Part shown: positions 27,061 through 36,078 of the stretch, piece after piece
Layout of the letters: each line of letters begins with the position of its first letter
Position numbering within the stretch: the stretch's first letter is position 1
Assembly: GCA_029245525.1 (NCBI GenBank)
Contig: JAQWPD010000035.1
Location: 1-41,717, forward strand
DNA length: 41,717 bases
Direction: 5' to 3'
Source of the DNA: Gammaproteobacteria bacterium
GTDB taxonomy: Bacteria > Pseudomonadota > Gammaproteobacteria > Steroidobacterales > GCA-2729495
Notes under the pieces: generated by a model
Database searches by the model: none
Told to the model about the DNA's origin: nothing
What the model saw: only the letters and a program-made list of their open reading frames with translations
Made by a program: the position numbers and the translations under genes

Positions 27061-30000
27061 AACCGAAGCACCTCGCGATTACCCGCATCAGCTTTTTCAG
27101 CACTGGCATTACTGCTGTTCATCACCCAACAAATGGTATCGACACTCGCTGCAAAGCCACGCAACGTAGGATGCTCAAACAAACACTGCAATGGCAGATC
27201 GATAGCAAACGCATCACATACCCTTGACATCAGCTTTGCTGCCATTAACGAGTGACCATGCAGAGCAAAGAAATCATCATCGCGCCCTATTTGGTCCACA
27301 CCAAGAATGGCTTGCCAGATAGCAGCAAGCTCTTTTTCAGTGGCAGTGAGCGGTGCTGAGTATTCAGTGGCAACTGCCGCCGCGAAGTGCGAATCCACCT
27401 CGGGTAAATTCAAATAATCTGTTTTGCCGCTAGGGGTCAGCGGCAGTGCCGGCATCCACATATAGATTACAGGCACCGCGAGGGCGGGCAGCCAACCACG
27501 CAAAAACTCTTTTAGCACGGAGGGTTCAGGCTGATCGGCGACATTCGCAGCGGTAAGGTATGCCACCAAATAACGCCGCTCTGTGCTTGGATCAAGCCGA
27601 TGCATCACTGCGGCCTGAGCAATTCCCGGATAGTTCAACAAATGCTGTTCAACCTCCGCCGGCTCAATACGGAAACCGCGGAGATTAATTTGCCGGTCAC
27701 AGCGACCACCGATTTCAAGCTCACCTTCAACTGTCCAGCGCACACGATCACCGGTTGCGTAAAGACCAGTATCCGCAAGTGCACTGTGCATTGAGCGCTG
27801 CACCCAATCAGTTGCAGGACTGCCCACATAACCCAACGATAAGCCCACCCCACCGACATGAAGCTCTCCCCAAACACCCACGGGCAAGGGCTTGAGCTGT
27901 TGATCTAACACCCAGGCAGCGACACCGGGCAGAGACCTACCTATTGAGATACGCTCGCCGCCAACTCCCGGCTCATAAATACGCACGGCAACATCCCAGG
28001 TCTCTGTTGTACCGTAGGTATTAAATACCCGAACAGCCGGCAACGCGCGGCGCAACTGCGCCAACAACTCCGGCTGAAGAACTTCGCCGCTGCAAATTAC
28101 GCTGCGAAGTTTCAATTGATGTGCGGTGCCTGCTGATGCTGCGATATCGAACATCGTGTGCAACAATGATGGCACAGCCGCCAAATGCGTTACGCCGTGG
28201 CGTTGCAGATCACGCAACAATATCGCCGGATGTGCATCAGTCTCGCCCTGAGGCACAACCACTGTAGCGCCATGGGCTAATGGGCCAAATATCTCCCAAT
28301 AGGCATCAATAAAATTACAACTGCTCCGATGAACAAAGCGCTCATCGGAATTAAAGTCATACTCATCCCAAAACCAACGGACTCGATAAACGGCAGCAGC
28401 ATGGGCATACAACACGCCTTTTGGTTGGCCTGTAGAACCGGAGGTAAACAGCACCCACGCACCCGATTCAGGATCAATCGAAATATTCGGATTATCAAGG
28501 CCTGCTACTTGGTCGAACTGTGCTTCTGTAAATCCTGGCAACTCACTGGAAAGCTCGATGGCATGTCGCGGGTCTTCAACAACTAATGCTTTAATATCGG
28601 CCTGCTCTGCCATAAATAGCAAACGCTCCTGCGGCCAACTCCGGTCTAGCGGCACTATGGTCAGCCCTGCCTTGAATGCCGCAATAACTGCCACACAGCG
28701 GGAAACAGAGCGCGACATATATAGGCCTATAGCATCGCCACCCTGCAAGCCGACTGCCAACAAACCATGAGCAAGCCGATTGGTACGCTCGTTCAATGCT
28801 GCATAACTCAAGCTGACACCATCAGCCAGCAACGCTATAGCATCGGGTGTGCGAACAACCTGCTCCTCGAACAAGCGATGCAAACAAGTCGCTGGATAAT
28901 CAGCAGCCGGGCCACTTTGCAATACCTGCTGTTCATTTGGCGCAGAGACAGGCAGCTGTTGCAATGACACATCAAAACCGTTCGTTAAAGTGGTAAGCAC
29001 GCGTGAGAAACTATTCGCCAGGCTCTGCACCAAAGCAGAGGAATAGCGACTGGGGTTGAGGCTAAAAATAGCACGCAGGTCAAGGCCTTCTCCGGCATCA
29101 ACCAAAGTCAGTTCCATATCCCAATATGAAGGACGGGGCGGATGTGGTACTTCGATAGAAAACTCAACACCATCGGCAGAAACAGCTGCCGAGGTCCGGT
29201 CTTCATACATGAGCAGCACCTGAAATAATGGGTGACGACCGAACTCCCGCGGCGGATCGATAGTCTCTACAACAGCTTCAAATGGCAGAACCGCATGATC
29301 AAGCGCGGCGAGCACCGACTGCTTTTCAGCCTGCAATACTCCGGCAAAAGTTTGTTGCTCGGGGTCCAGTGGATTGCGAAAAGCAACATTGTTCACCATG
29401 CAACCAATCATATTTTGCAGTTGAGTGGACTGGCGCTGAGTCACTGGTGAGCCAATCAAAAAATCACGCTGACCTGTGTATGTCGCAAGCACTGTGCGCA
29501 ATATTGCCATTAGCAATACAAATACACTTACCCCCTCTGTTTTCGCCTGCCTACGCAACGCATCGAACTGTGCCGCAGGGATACTTAACTCGCTGCGATT
29601 CGACTGCCCCGAACCTGAACCGTCAACTGCAGCACATGTCTCTGGCAATCTCAGCAGGTATTCCGCGTCAGCGAGCCATTGCTGCCAGTAGGCCAATGAA
29701 GGATGGGAACCCGTATCGTGCAAGGCCCTGCGTTGCCACTGTGCAAAATCAGCAAACTGCAGTTCAGGCTCTGACAACATCTCACCCGCATACAGGCGCG
29801 CGAGCTCATCACGAATAAGCTCAACTGAAAGCCCATCCGCCAGAATATGATGCACAGTAATCAACAAGATCTCTGTTTCGTCTTCGCGCAATAATTTTGC
29901 CCGCATTAATGGGCCGGCCTGAAGATCAAATACGTGTGAAATCTCAGTGGTGGCAAGCTCAATTAAGACACCCGATATAACGTCAATGGGCACAATCAAT

Positions 30001-33000
30001 GTGTTATCAACAATCTGCACTAATTCTTCATTGAGCATTGCAAAACGAGTGCGCAGCACGTCGTGCCGGAACATCAGCTGACGCCAAGCATTCTGCAAAC
30101 GCTGGTGATCTAAATGACCTGTTAGCCGAATCGCAAACTGTTCATTCGCGGCAGTACTTCCGGGATACAACTGATCCAAAAACCAAAGGCTCTGCTGCGC
30201 AAATGACAAAGGTGGGAGCTGCCCTACTGCGGGTTCACGCCTGAGGACTGCTGTTGAGTTATCAGCGAGCAAATTGTCGGGCGCACCAACCGGTGCTGCA
30301 GGCAGCTGATAGCGCTTCGCCACGGCCTCCGAATGATGCAGTTCGAGATAACTCGCCAGCGCTTCGATCTCAGGCGCACTGAACACAGCGGTCAGAAATA
30401 CTGTGTCATCAATGAGTCGCTGAATTTCAGTGGTGAGACGAACCGCGAGTATCGAGTCGCCACCGGCATCGAAAAAATCTTCGCCCAGACCCACCCTCTC
30501 GCTGTTCAGCAGCCGCGTCCAGATATCCGCGAGGTCCTGCTGCAGCCCATTCACAGGCGCACGGTAAGCATTACCCAGTAAGCGTGGCACCGGCAAAGCA
30601 GCGCGATCGAGCTTCCCATTGCTGTTGAGCGGAAGAGCTGGCAGCTGCTGCCAAATGCCAGGCTGCATGTAATCAGGCAGCTTTGCAGCCAACCAAGTTT
30701 TCAGGTCTTTACTGTCAGAGCCTGTCTGTTGACGCAGGCTCCTATGCAATGCCCGGTAAAACATATTGCGCTCAAGCGCATCCTCATGATGCCGCGTAAT
30801 GTATTCAGGGTAACGTTCATTATTCAGTGTGAGGCGAAAACGGTAATCGGGAAACACGCCATCGGCTCCGGTTTCACGAGACCAATCAATTGTAGCGACA
30901 TCGCCGGCCTTCACCGCAAATGGCGTATCGAGAAGCGGCAGGTAAACTGGCAACCAGGCCTGTTGGTGATTGAGAAAATCGACCACCTCACCAGGCATGG
31001 TTTCAACTTCAGTCCACAACAGCACACCATCAAATCTGCCATCACGCTCAAAGTTCAAATGCAGCCTACCGGAGTCGTTCGCCTGCATCGGCTGCTGAAA
31101 ATTTAGATCTTCAAATAGAGATGCCGATGACAACTTAGCCGATTCAGGAAAGTTACGGACACAGAGCCGGATATCGAAACGACGCCCTTCATTGGTAAAA
31201 ATGGTTTCGGTGTAATCGGCAGCCAGTGAAGATAGCTGCGGCCGTTTCAGCTCGGGCGGCAACTCGACAGCAGCCAACTGTGTAACGCAGCGCGAGGGAA
31301 TCGCAGCGTAAGTGTCGGCAAACCAACGCGTTGCTGAATTCCAGATAGGCACAATGCCATCGGAGCTGCCAATATTACCGATAATGCCCTGCGTACAAAT
31401 ATCCACTGTTTCGGGAATGGTGATCGATTGCATATCACCGCAGATGACTTCAATACGGTCAGACTGCCCGAGGTCCCTCACCAATTGGGTGGCTCGCGCT
31501 GCGGCCTCAGGTATAACTTCAACCGCATAGACCTTCCGCGCACCTGCAGCCAGTGCCAGGCGTGCAAGCAAGGCATCCTGTCCGGTGCCGATATCAAGCA
31601 CGACCTTGTCCTGAACCTGAGCAAGAAATGCACGCTGATAAGCATCTACTCGCACCTGATCGGCAGTCATAAAGTCATAGAGCAAATCATCATAGATCTG
31701 ATACTCACCCAACGATGGCCAGAACTCCGGGCAGTTATCGGCCAGTTCATTGCTTTGATACCAAGCTGCAAGCCGCGACTCACCGCCATGACGATCAACC
31801 ATGCCGACAGCGACATCGTGCACATCAGGGTGACTGCGAATAACAGCTTCAATTTCTGCAGGCTCAACTCGATAGCCGCGCAACTTGATTTGTTGATCAC
31901 TGCGGCCAATAAATTCATAACGGCCATCAGCAAGCTGTCGCATTAGATCACCGCTGCGATAACAACGCACACCATTCACCTGGACAAACTTTTCGGTGCT
32001 GAGTTTTGGATCGGCAAAATAGCCCGCAGCAACACCCATGCCGGCGATATACAATTCACCGACTTTACCGAAATCTACCGGCCCGCCTTCAGCATCAAGT
32101 AGGTACAATTCACAACCGGCTACCGGTTTACCAACAACTGCGGTTGTCGCAGATTCACCCTGGAAGTATTCAGTGAGGCACACCCGCCCCGCTGCTTCAG
32201 TTACTGCATAGGTATTTACAAGCCGAACAGCATCACCGAATCGGGCAAACCACTGAGCTATATGTGCAGGCACTGCAGCCTCGCCGCTTAATACAAGCAA
32301 CCGCAGACTAATGGGCAGCTGCACCTCACCCAGCGCAAGCCATTGAGCAAAACCGGACGGCGTTAAACTCAACACCGAGACCTGAGATTGATTAAGCGCA
32401 GCGATCACCTGACGAGGGTCTTTACGCACAGCCTCATCAACAATGGCGACACAAGCACCAGTGGCTAAAGCACCCCAGATTTCCCAGAGCGAATAACCAA
32501 AAGCAAAGGAGTGGGTTTGTGACCAGATATCATTCGAATCAGCCGCAAGCTCATCGGCTAAAGGCGCCAGCAAATCAGCAATATTTGCGTGAGTTACCAC
32601 TACACCTTTCGGAGTACCGGTGGAACCGGAGGTAAATATCACATAGGCAGAATGACTGGGATCAAGCACAGGCAGCGGCACAACGGCTGCATCAGCACCG
32701 TCTATAAACGTCGTATCAATAAGCAATGCTGGCGCTGTAGCACTAAGAATCTGCTCTTCGCGCTCCAAAGAACTGTCTAGAGGCAGGTAGGCAGCACCTG
32801 CTTTCCACACAGCAAGCAGTGCCACGACCTGGTCAACCCCTGCCGGCAAACGTATAGCAACCAGAGGCACCCCGCTATCCACTGTCGGCAACACCGCCAG
32901 AATCTTGTGGGCGAGACTGCTAGAGCGCGCATCCAACTCAGCGTAGCTCAACTCTCGCTCGCCCCTTTCACCGGTAAACCGCAATGCGGGCCGATTAGGC

Positions 33001-33086
33001 TGTATAGCAGCAAGTTGCCGGAACCGGTCAACTAACAGCACACCTTTTGCTGAGCTAATCGCCGCAACCCCAGCTAAGGAAGTCAC
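27057..33086 (-). CDS. Nonribosomal peptide synthetase, initiation protein (A-MT-T-C-A-T)
   Basis: This synthetase starts the peptide. Numbering is from GTG 33086, chosen because it overlaps the upstream TGA as GTGA and has GGAG eight bases before it; GTG 33104 is in frame too. A1 (about 19-430) has SGSTGTPKG and the A8 motif KLRGYRVEP. It is interrupted by a PRMT-like methyltransferase (about 450-760), after which A9/A10 resume (LPDYMQPG, NSNGKLDR). The carrier motif GGDS has Ser878. The C domain has HHILADG near 1079-1085. A2 is about 1400-1910, and its carrier reads HGHS (Ser1946) instead of GGHS. In A1 the residue at the Asp235 position is Gly197 (FGYSLW), pointing to a starter without a normal alpha-amino group. 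In A2 the Asp is shifted by one (FIDAYW), as in beta-amino-acid-activating domains. The C-terminal tail is about 30 polar residues and probably docks to the next protein. Confidence 0.94.
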   Translation of the reverse strand: MTSLAGVAAISSAKGVLLVDRFRQLAAIQPNRPALRFTGERGERELSYAELDARSSSLAHKILAVLPTVDSGVPLVAIRLPAGVDQVVALLAVWKAGAAYLPLDSSLEREEQILSATAPALLIDTTFIDGADAAVVPLPVLDPSHSAYVIFTSGSTGTPKGVVVTHANIADLLAPLADELAADSNDIWSQTHSFAFGYSLWEIWGALATGACVAIVDEAVRKDPRQVIAALNQSQVSVLSLTPSGFAQWLALGEVQLPISLRLLVLSGEAAVPAHIAQWFARFGDAVRLVNTYAVTEAAGRVCLTEYFQGESATTAVVGKPVAGCELYLLDAEGGPVDFGKVGELYIAGMGVAAGYFADPKLSTEKFVQVNGVRCYRSGDLMRQLADGRYEFIGRSDQQIKLRGYRVEPAEIEAVIRSHPDVHDVAVGMVDRHGGESRLAAWYQSNELADNCPEFWPSLGEYQIYDDLLYDFMTADQVRVDAYQRAFLAQVQDKVVLDIGTGQDALLARLALAAGARKVYAVEVIPEAAARATQLVRDLGQSDRIEVICGDMQSITIPETVDICTQGIIGNIGSSDGIVPIWNSATRWFADTYAAIPSRCVTQLAAVELPPELKRPQLSSLAADYTETIFTNEGRRFDIRLCVRNFPESAKLSSASLFEDLNFQQPMQANDSGRLHLNFERDGRFDGVLLWTEVETMPGEVVDFLNHQQAWLPVYLPLLDTPFAVKAGDVATIDWSRETGADGVFPDYRFRLTLNNERYPEYITRHHEDALERNMFYRALHRSLRQQTGSDSKDLKTWLAAKLPDYMQPGIWQQLPALPLNSNGKLDRAALPVPRLLGNAYRAPVNGLQQDLADIWTRLLNSERVGLGEDFFDAGGDSILAVRLTTEIQRLIDDTVFLTAVFSAPEIEALASYLELHHSEAVAKRYQLPAAPVGAPDNLLADNSTAVLRREPAVGQLPPLSFAQQSLWFLDQLYPGSTAANEQFAIRLTGHLDHQRLQNAWRQLMFRHDVLRTRFAMLNEELVQIVDNTLIVPIDVISGVLIELATTEISHVFDLQAGPLMRAKLLREDETEILLITVHHILADGLSVELIRDELARLYAGEMLSEPELQFADFAQWQRRALHDTGSHPSLAYWQQWLADAEYLLRLPETCAAVDGSGSGQSNRSELSIPAAQFDALRRQAKTEGVSVFVLLMAILRTVLATYTGQRDFLIGSPVTQRQSTQLQNMIGCMVNNVAFRNPLDPEQQTFAGVLQAEKQSVLAALDHAVLPFEAVVETIDPPREFGRHPLFQVLLMYEDRTSAAVSADGVEFSIEVPHPPRPSYWDMELTLVDAGEGLDLRAIFSLNPSRYSSALVQSLANSFSRVLTTLTNGFDVSLQQLPVSAPNEQQVLQSGPAADYPATCLHRLFEEQVVRTPDAIALLADGVSLSYAALNERTNRLAHGLLAVGLQGGDAIGLYMSRSVSRCVAVIAAFKAGLTIVPLDRSWPQERLLFMAEQADIKALVVEDPRHAIELSSELPGFTEAQFDQVAGLDNPNISIDPESGAWVLFTSGSTGQPKGVLYAHAAAVYRVRWFWDEYDFNSDERFVHRSSCNFIDAYWEIFGPLAHGATVVVPQGETDAHPAILLRDLQRHGVTHLAAVPSLLHTMFDIAASAGTAHQLKLRSVICSGEVLQPELLAQLRRALPAVRVFNTYGTTETWDVAVRIYEPGVGGERISIGRSLPGVAAWVLDQQLKPLPVGVWGELHVGGVGLSLGYVGSPATDWVQRSMHSALADTGLYATGDRVRWTVEGELEIGGRCDRQINLRGFRIEPAEVEQHLLNYPGIAQAAVMHRLDPSTERRYLVAYLTAANVADQPEPSVLKEFLRGWLPALAVPVIYMWMPALPLTPSGKTDYLNLPEVDSHFAAAVATEYSAPLTATEKELAAIWQAILGVDQIGRDDDFFALHGHSLMAAKLMSRVCDAFAIDLPLQCLFEHPTLRGFAASVDTICWVMNSSNASAEKADAGNREVLRF
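30810..31742 (-). other. PRMT-like methyltransferase domain inserted in the first A domain
   Basis: About 310 residues interrupt A1 between motifs A8 and A9. They begin FWPSLGEYQIYDDLLY, have a SAM-binding motif VVLDIGTGQDALLA and an acidic strand-2 end KVYAVEV. They continue into a beta-barrel-like region (FDGVLLWTEV ... PVYLPLLDTPFAV) as in protein arginine methyltransferases. The two glutamates of the PRMT double-E loop are not conserved: the aligned stretch reads TQGIIGNIGSSDG. The acceptor is therefore probably not arginine. It may methylate the N, O or carboxyl group of the starter unit; which one is not readable from sequence. Confidence 0.75.
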
Positions 33087-33829
33087 GGCAATAGCTCCAG
33101 ACACACAACAGGTGGATTGCTCAGGTATTCATCCCAATATTCCGTCCCACATTCTTCGAGACCCAGCGGATCGAACTGCAACGGCAGCCAATTGGCCGTA
33201 ACAAAACCCGCAGTCGAAAATGCGCGCGCATAAGCCGAACGACCAAAGTAATACACCGTGAAGTTAATAAGCTCGCGCCCCGACACCATTGAATAATTCA
33301 CGGGGGTAGCATCCAGCAATGGCGCACAGGCCGCTTTATTAAAACCGTACTGCGCATAGCCTGAAAAATCGGCAAGTGACTGATCGGGGTTTTCATTGAT
33401 GCCAACAAAGCGCCCATCCGGCGCTAAGCATCGACGAACCGCGATGCACATGTCTGTAAGCGCATTCTCATCCGGCGAATAGTGCAGTAAATAAGCACCG
33501 ACAATCAGATCAAAGCGTTCGGCAAAACCCGGTAATGCAATGAGATCTTTGGCATCACAACGCAGATACTCAATACCCAGTTGTTCGCGCTGCTCCTGCG
33601 CTACCGCGATATCGATCATGCCCTGCGAGATATCGACCCCCACCACTTCAGCGGCGCCCGCCTCCTTGAGGCGACGCGAATAAATACCATCGCCGCAGGC
33701 CAAATCAAGCACGCGCAGCCCCGATACGTCGCCGAGCAGTTGGAACAGACTGTAAGCCTCTACGTAACGACGCAGCGGCGACAACTTTCCGTCACTGTAA
33801 GCCTGCGCTATGGAATCGTATTGCATCAT
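33083..33829 (-). CDS. Class I SAM methyltransferase, ToxA-like (small molecule)
   Basis: This 248-residue enzyme has motif I VLDLACGDGIYSRRL, strand 2 VVGVDISQGM, and FDLIVGAYLLHYSP. The N-terminus YDSIAQAYSD...SPLRRYVEAYSLFQLLGD closely resembles proteins annotated as toxoflavin synthase (ToxA, an azapteridine N-methyltransferase) and related natural-product enzymes. Start ATG 33829 is seven bases after the deaminase stop; the longer frame from 33931 overlaps that gene by 95 bases and has non-typical N-terminal sequence. The stop overlaps the NRPS start as GTGA, so it is coupled to the NRPS and is likely a tailoring or precursor-forming enzyme. Confidence 0.87.
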   Translation of the reverse strand: MMQYDSIAQAYSDGKLSPLRRYVEAYSLFQLLGDVSGLRVLDLACGDGIYSRRLKEAGAAEVVGVDISQGMIDIAVAQEQREQLGIEYLRCDAKDLIALPGFAERFDLIVGAYLLHYSPDENALTDMCIAVRRCLAPDGRFVGINENPDQSLADFSGYAQYGFNKAACAPLLDATPVNYSMVSGRELINFTVYYFGRSAYARAFSTAGFVTANWLPLQFDPLGLEECGTEYWDEYLSNPPVVCLELLP

Positions 33830-33836
33830 ATGCTTA

Positions 33837-34295
33837 CTAACCGGGTCTGTTACCGGAAAGGCCCATCCAGTCATGCAGCAACTGCAGACATTCTTCTGCA
33901 AGCACGCCTCCGGTTTTCTCAACTGCCACACCGGCCATCAGACAATTCATTAGTTCACTGCCGGTAACCTTCTGCATGTCGACAAGCGTGGCACCAAAGT
34001 AGACATGGCGAATACCCGCGTAATGACATGCGGCCAAGCACATCGGGCAAGGCTCAACTGTGGAATACAGATCACAGCCCTCCAATTGCAATGCGCGTAA
34101 CTGCTGGCAACTTTCACGAATTGCCACAATCTCGGCATGAGCGGTAGCATCCAGAAGCGATATCACAGAGTTATGCGCTCTGGCCACCGGCACATTATCG
34201 CGCACCACCACGGCACCAATGGGCGGCTCGCCAGCTGCGAGACCGCGGCGGGCGATCTCCAATGCAGCCTGCATATGCTCTTCATGCACAGACAA
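33837..34295 (-). CDS. Zinc-dependent nucleobase/nucleoside deaminase (CDA superfamily)
   Basis: This 152-residue protein has the deaminase zinc site: HAE (His53, proton-shuttling Glu55) and PCPMC (Cys83, Cys86). The TAHAEIVAI and STVEPCPMCLAA context and the length fit the guanine deaminase / TadA / cytosine deaminase branch rather than RibD. It is the first gene of the NRPS operon and lies next to a ToxA-like methyltransferase. It may deaminate a heterocyclic building block or simply be a housekeeping salvage enzyme. The true substrate cannot be told from sequence. Confidence 0.87.
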   Translation of the reverse strand: MSVHEEHMQAALEIARRGLAAGEPPIGAVVVRDNVPVARAHNSVISLLDATAHAEIVAIRESCQQLRALQLEGCDLYSTVEPCPMCLAACHYAGIRHVYFGATLVDMQKVTGSELMNCLMAGVAVEKTGGVLAEECLQLLHDWMGLSGNRPG

Positions 34296-34591
34296 TTTAT
34301 ATTCTCCGCTGCGCCGCTGCCCAATACATCATTGAGGGCAGGCATCAGCTCTTCGAGTGAATGTAATACAGCCTTCTAATGTGCAATCTGAGCTGCGACC
34401 AAATGATTGACAGACGCTGAAACTGCGAGGGGCTTTAATAGTCTCTATTGTCACATATCAAGAGGCTTCGCCAAAATCCTTAGGGGGGCGATTTTTACCG
34501 GCAAAATGACGTAGAATTGCGCGATTCTGCTCGCCAATGCCCTGCGCATGGCGGAATTCAGCCAAGAACACAGCAAAAAGAAGCAATTACT
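34296..34591. promoter_or_regulatory. Divergent promoter region between NRPS and F420 operons
   Basis: These 296 bases separate the deaminase-NRPS operon (minus) from the npdG-cof operon (plus). A consensus -35 TTGACA lies at 34407-34412, but no good -10 sits 16-18 bases downstream. A weaker pair for the plus strand is TTGTCA (34448-34453) and CAAAAT (34472-34477), 18 bases apart. A run of six G (34483-34488) lies nearer the gene. No clear operator was seen. A shared region would allow co-regulation of the two operons. Confidence 0.4.
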
Positions 34592-35245
34592 ATGCAAACC
34601 ATCAGCATTATCGGCGGCACCGGCTCACTGGGTGGCGGTCTGGCCTGGCGTTTCGCGCACGCTGGCAACAAGGTTATTATCGGTTCACGAGACGCAGATC
34701 GCGCAGCTGAAACCGCAACCGCTATCAATCGGAAGCTGGGCAAAGACCTCGCACAGGGCATGAATAACGATGCAGCTGCAGCGTCCGGCGACATTATTGT
34801 GCTTACCATTAAATTCAATCATCAGAAATCAACGCTCGCTCAGCTGCATGATGCCGTTCAGGGCAAAATTGTAGTGGACACTACAGTGCCACTGATGCCG
34901 CCCAAAGTGGCCCGCGTGCAGTTGCCTCCGGAAGGCTCTGCCGGGCTTATTACCCAACAGCTTTTAGGCGAAAACGTCCGAGTGGTCTCTGCGTTCCAGA
35001 ACATCGCAGCCGATTCATTGCCAGGTGATGCGCCAATAACCTGTGATGTGCTGGTTACAGGCGACAGTAAAGATGCCCGTGAAGCTGTCATTCAAATCGC
35101 CCGCGCTAGCGGCATGCGTGCCTGGCATGCCGGTCCATTAGCAAACTCGGTTGCTGCAGAAGCGATGACATCTTTGTTAATTCACCTAAACAAGCAGTTC
35201 CCCGGTGCGCACACCGGCATCAAAATCACCGGTATTCCCGATTAA
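34592..35245 (+). CDS. npdG: NADPH-dependent F420 reductase (Fno)
   Basis: Fno transfers hydride between NADPH and F420 and supplies F420H2 to other enzymes. The 217-residue protein (MQTISIIGGTGSLGGGLAWRF) has the GGTGxxG nucleotide motif, the NADPH-phosphate-binding IGSRD, VVDTTVPLMPP, and the C-terminal AEAMTSLLIHLNK typical of the family. The start ATG 34592 gives the normal family length; the 25-codon upstream extension is not conserved-looking. It is the first gene of the F420 operon, 32 bases before cofE. Confidence 0.92.
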   Translation: MQTISIIGGTGSLGGGLAWRFAHAGNKVIIGSRDADRAAETATAINRKLGKDLAQGMNNDAAAASGDIIVLTIKFNHQKSTLAQLHDAVQGKIVVDTTVPLMPPKVARVQLPPEGSAGLITQQLLGENVRVVSAFQNIAADSLPGDAPITCDVLVTGDSKDAREAVIQIARASGMRAWHAGPLANSVAAEAMTSLLIHLNKQFPGAHTGIKITGIPD

Positions 35246-35277
35246 ACCCCGCAACCCGGATTGAGGAATTACGTACC

Positions 35278-36045
35278 ATGGGTAGCAAGCGTCTCGAAGC
35301 ATTGGCTGTCGACGGCATTCCGCTGGTGCAACCCGGTGACGATCTCGGCGCACTAATCATCACCGCCATTGAACAGAACCGTCTCATGCCCGCCCAGGGT
35401 GATGTGGTGGTTGTGGCACAAAAAATTGTGTCCAAAGCAGAAAATCGTATCGTTAAGATGAACTCGATCAAGCCATCAGAACGCGCGCTGAAGATTGCAG
35501 CAGAAATCAATAAAGATGCGGCGATGGTTGAGCTGGTCCTGAGTGAATCCCAAGCCATTATTGCCACCGGCAACAATGTGCTTATTGTCGAAGATAAACG
35601 CGGGTTTATTCTAGCCAATGCCGGCATCGACAGGTCTAATATTGAAGACAGTGAAAATCATGCACTGCTATTGCCCGAGGATGCTAATGCCTCTGCAGCA
35701 AAACTGCAGCGGACTCTAAATACTCATTTTGGCATTCAGCTGGGTATTGTCATTACTGACAGCATCGGCCGCCCATTCAGGCTCGGCACGACAGGCATAG
35801 CCATTGGAAGCGCAGGTGTCGAGGCACTGCAGAATCTGCGCGGCAACCGCGATATGTTTGGCCGGGAGCTGATGGTCGCCGAACACGCCATAGCCGATGC
35901 TATTGCTGCTACCGCTGAACTGCTTATGGGTGAAGGCGATGAGGCTATTCCCGTGGTGCTGCTAACCGGGCTTGACCAGGGCACTTCAACGCAAACTGCT
36001 GACGACATACTCCGCCCCGCGCACGAAGACCTGTTCCGTAAATAG
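35278..36045 (+). CDS. cofE: Coenzyme F420-0:L-glutamate ligase
   Basis: CofE adds L-glutamate residues to F420-0 using GTP. Family blocks seen are GDVVVVAQKIVSKAE, LANAGIDRSN, LLPEDANASAAKL, ITDSIGRPFRLGTTGIAIG and LMGEGDEAIPVVL. The 255 residues correspond to the ligase alone, as in archaea. The C-terminal FMN nitroreductase-type domain of actinobacterial FbiB, which reduces dehydro-F420, is absent. GAGGA lies at 35263-35267, ten bases before the ATG. Confidence 0.95.
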   Translation: MGSKRLEALAVDGIPLVQPGDDLGALIITAIEQNRLMPAQGDVVVVAQKIVSKAENRIVKMNSIKPSERALKIAAEINKDAAMVELVLSESQAIIATGNNVLIVEDKRGFILANAGIDRSNIEDSENHALLLPEDANASAAKLQRTLNTHFGIQLGIVITDSIGRPFRLGTTGIAIGSAGVEALQNLRGNRDMFGRELMVAEHAIADAIAATAELLMGEGDEAIPVVLLTGLDQGTSTQTADDILRPAHEDLFRK

Positions 36046-36078
36046 CCCCGAAGCGATGCTAACCTTTAGAATCTAATA

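Noticed and set aside
17500-33000. Many plus-strand open frames of 60-180 codons across the NRPS region
   Set aside because: They are antisense shadows of the long NRPS frames, with low-complexity or Arg/His/Cys-rich composition and no ribosome binding sites or domain motifs.
33830-33931. Longer start for the ToxA-like methyltransferase
   Set aside because: It would overlap the deaminase by 95 bases and adds Cys-rich sequence unlike the family; ATG 33829 directly follows the deaminase stop.
34407-34441. TTGACA with TTTAAT or TAATAG as the F420 operon promoter
   Set aside because: The spacing is 21-23 bases, too long for a standard sigma-70 promoter; kept only as a remark in the regulatory region.
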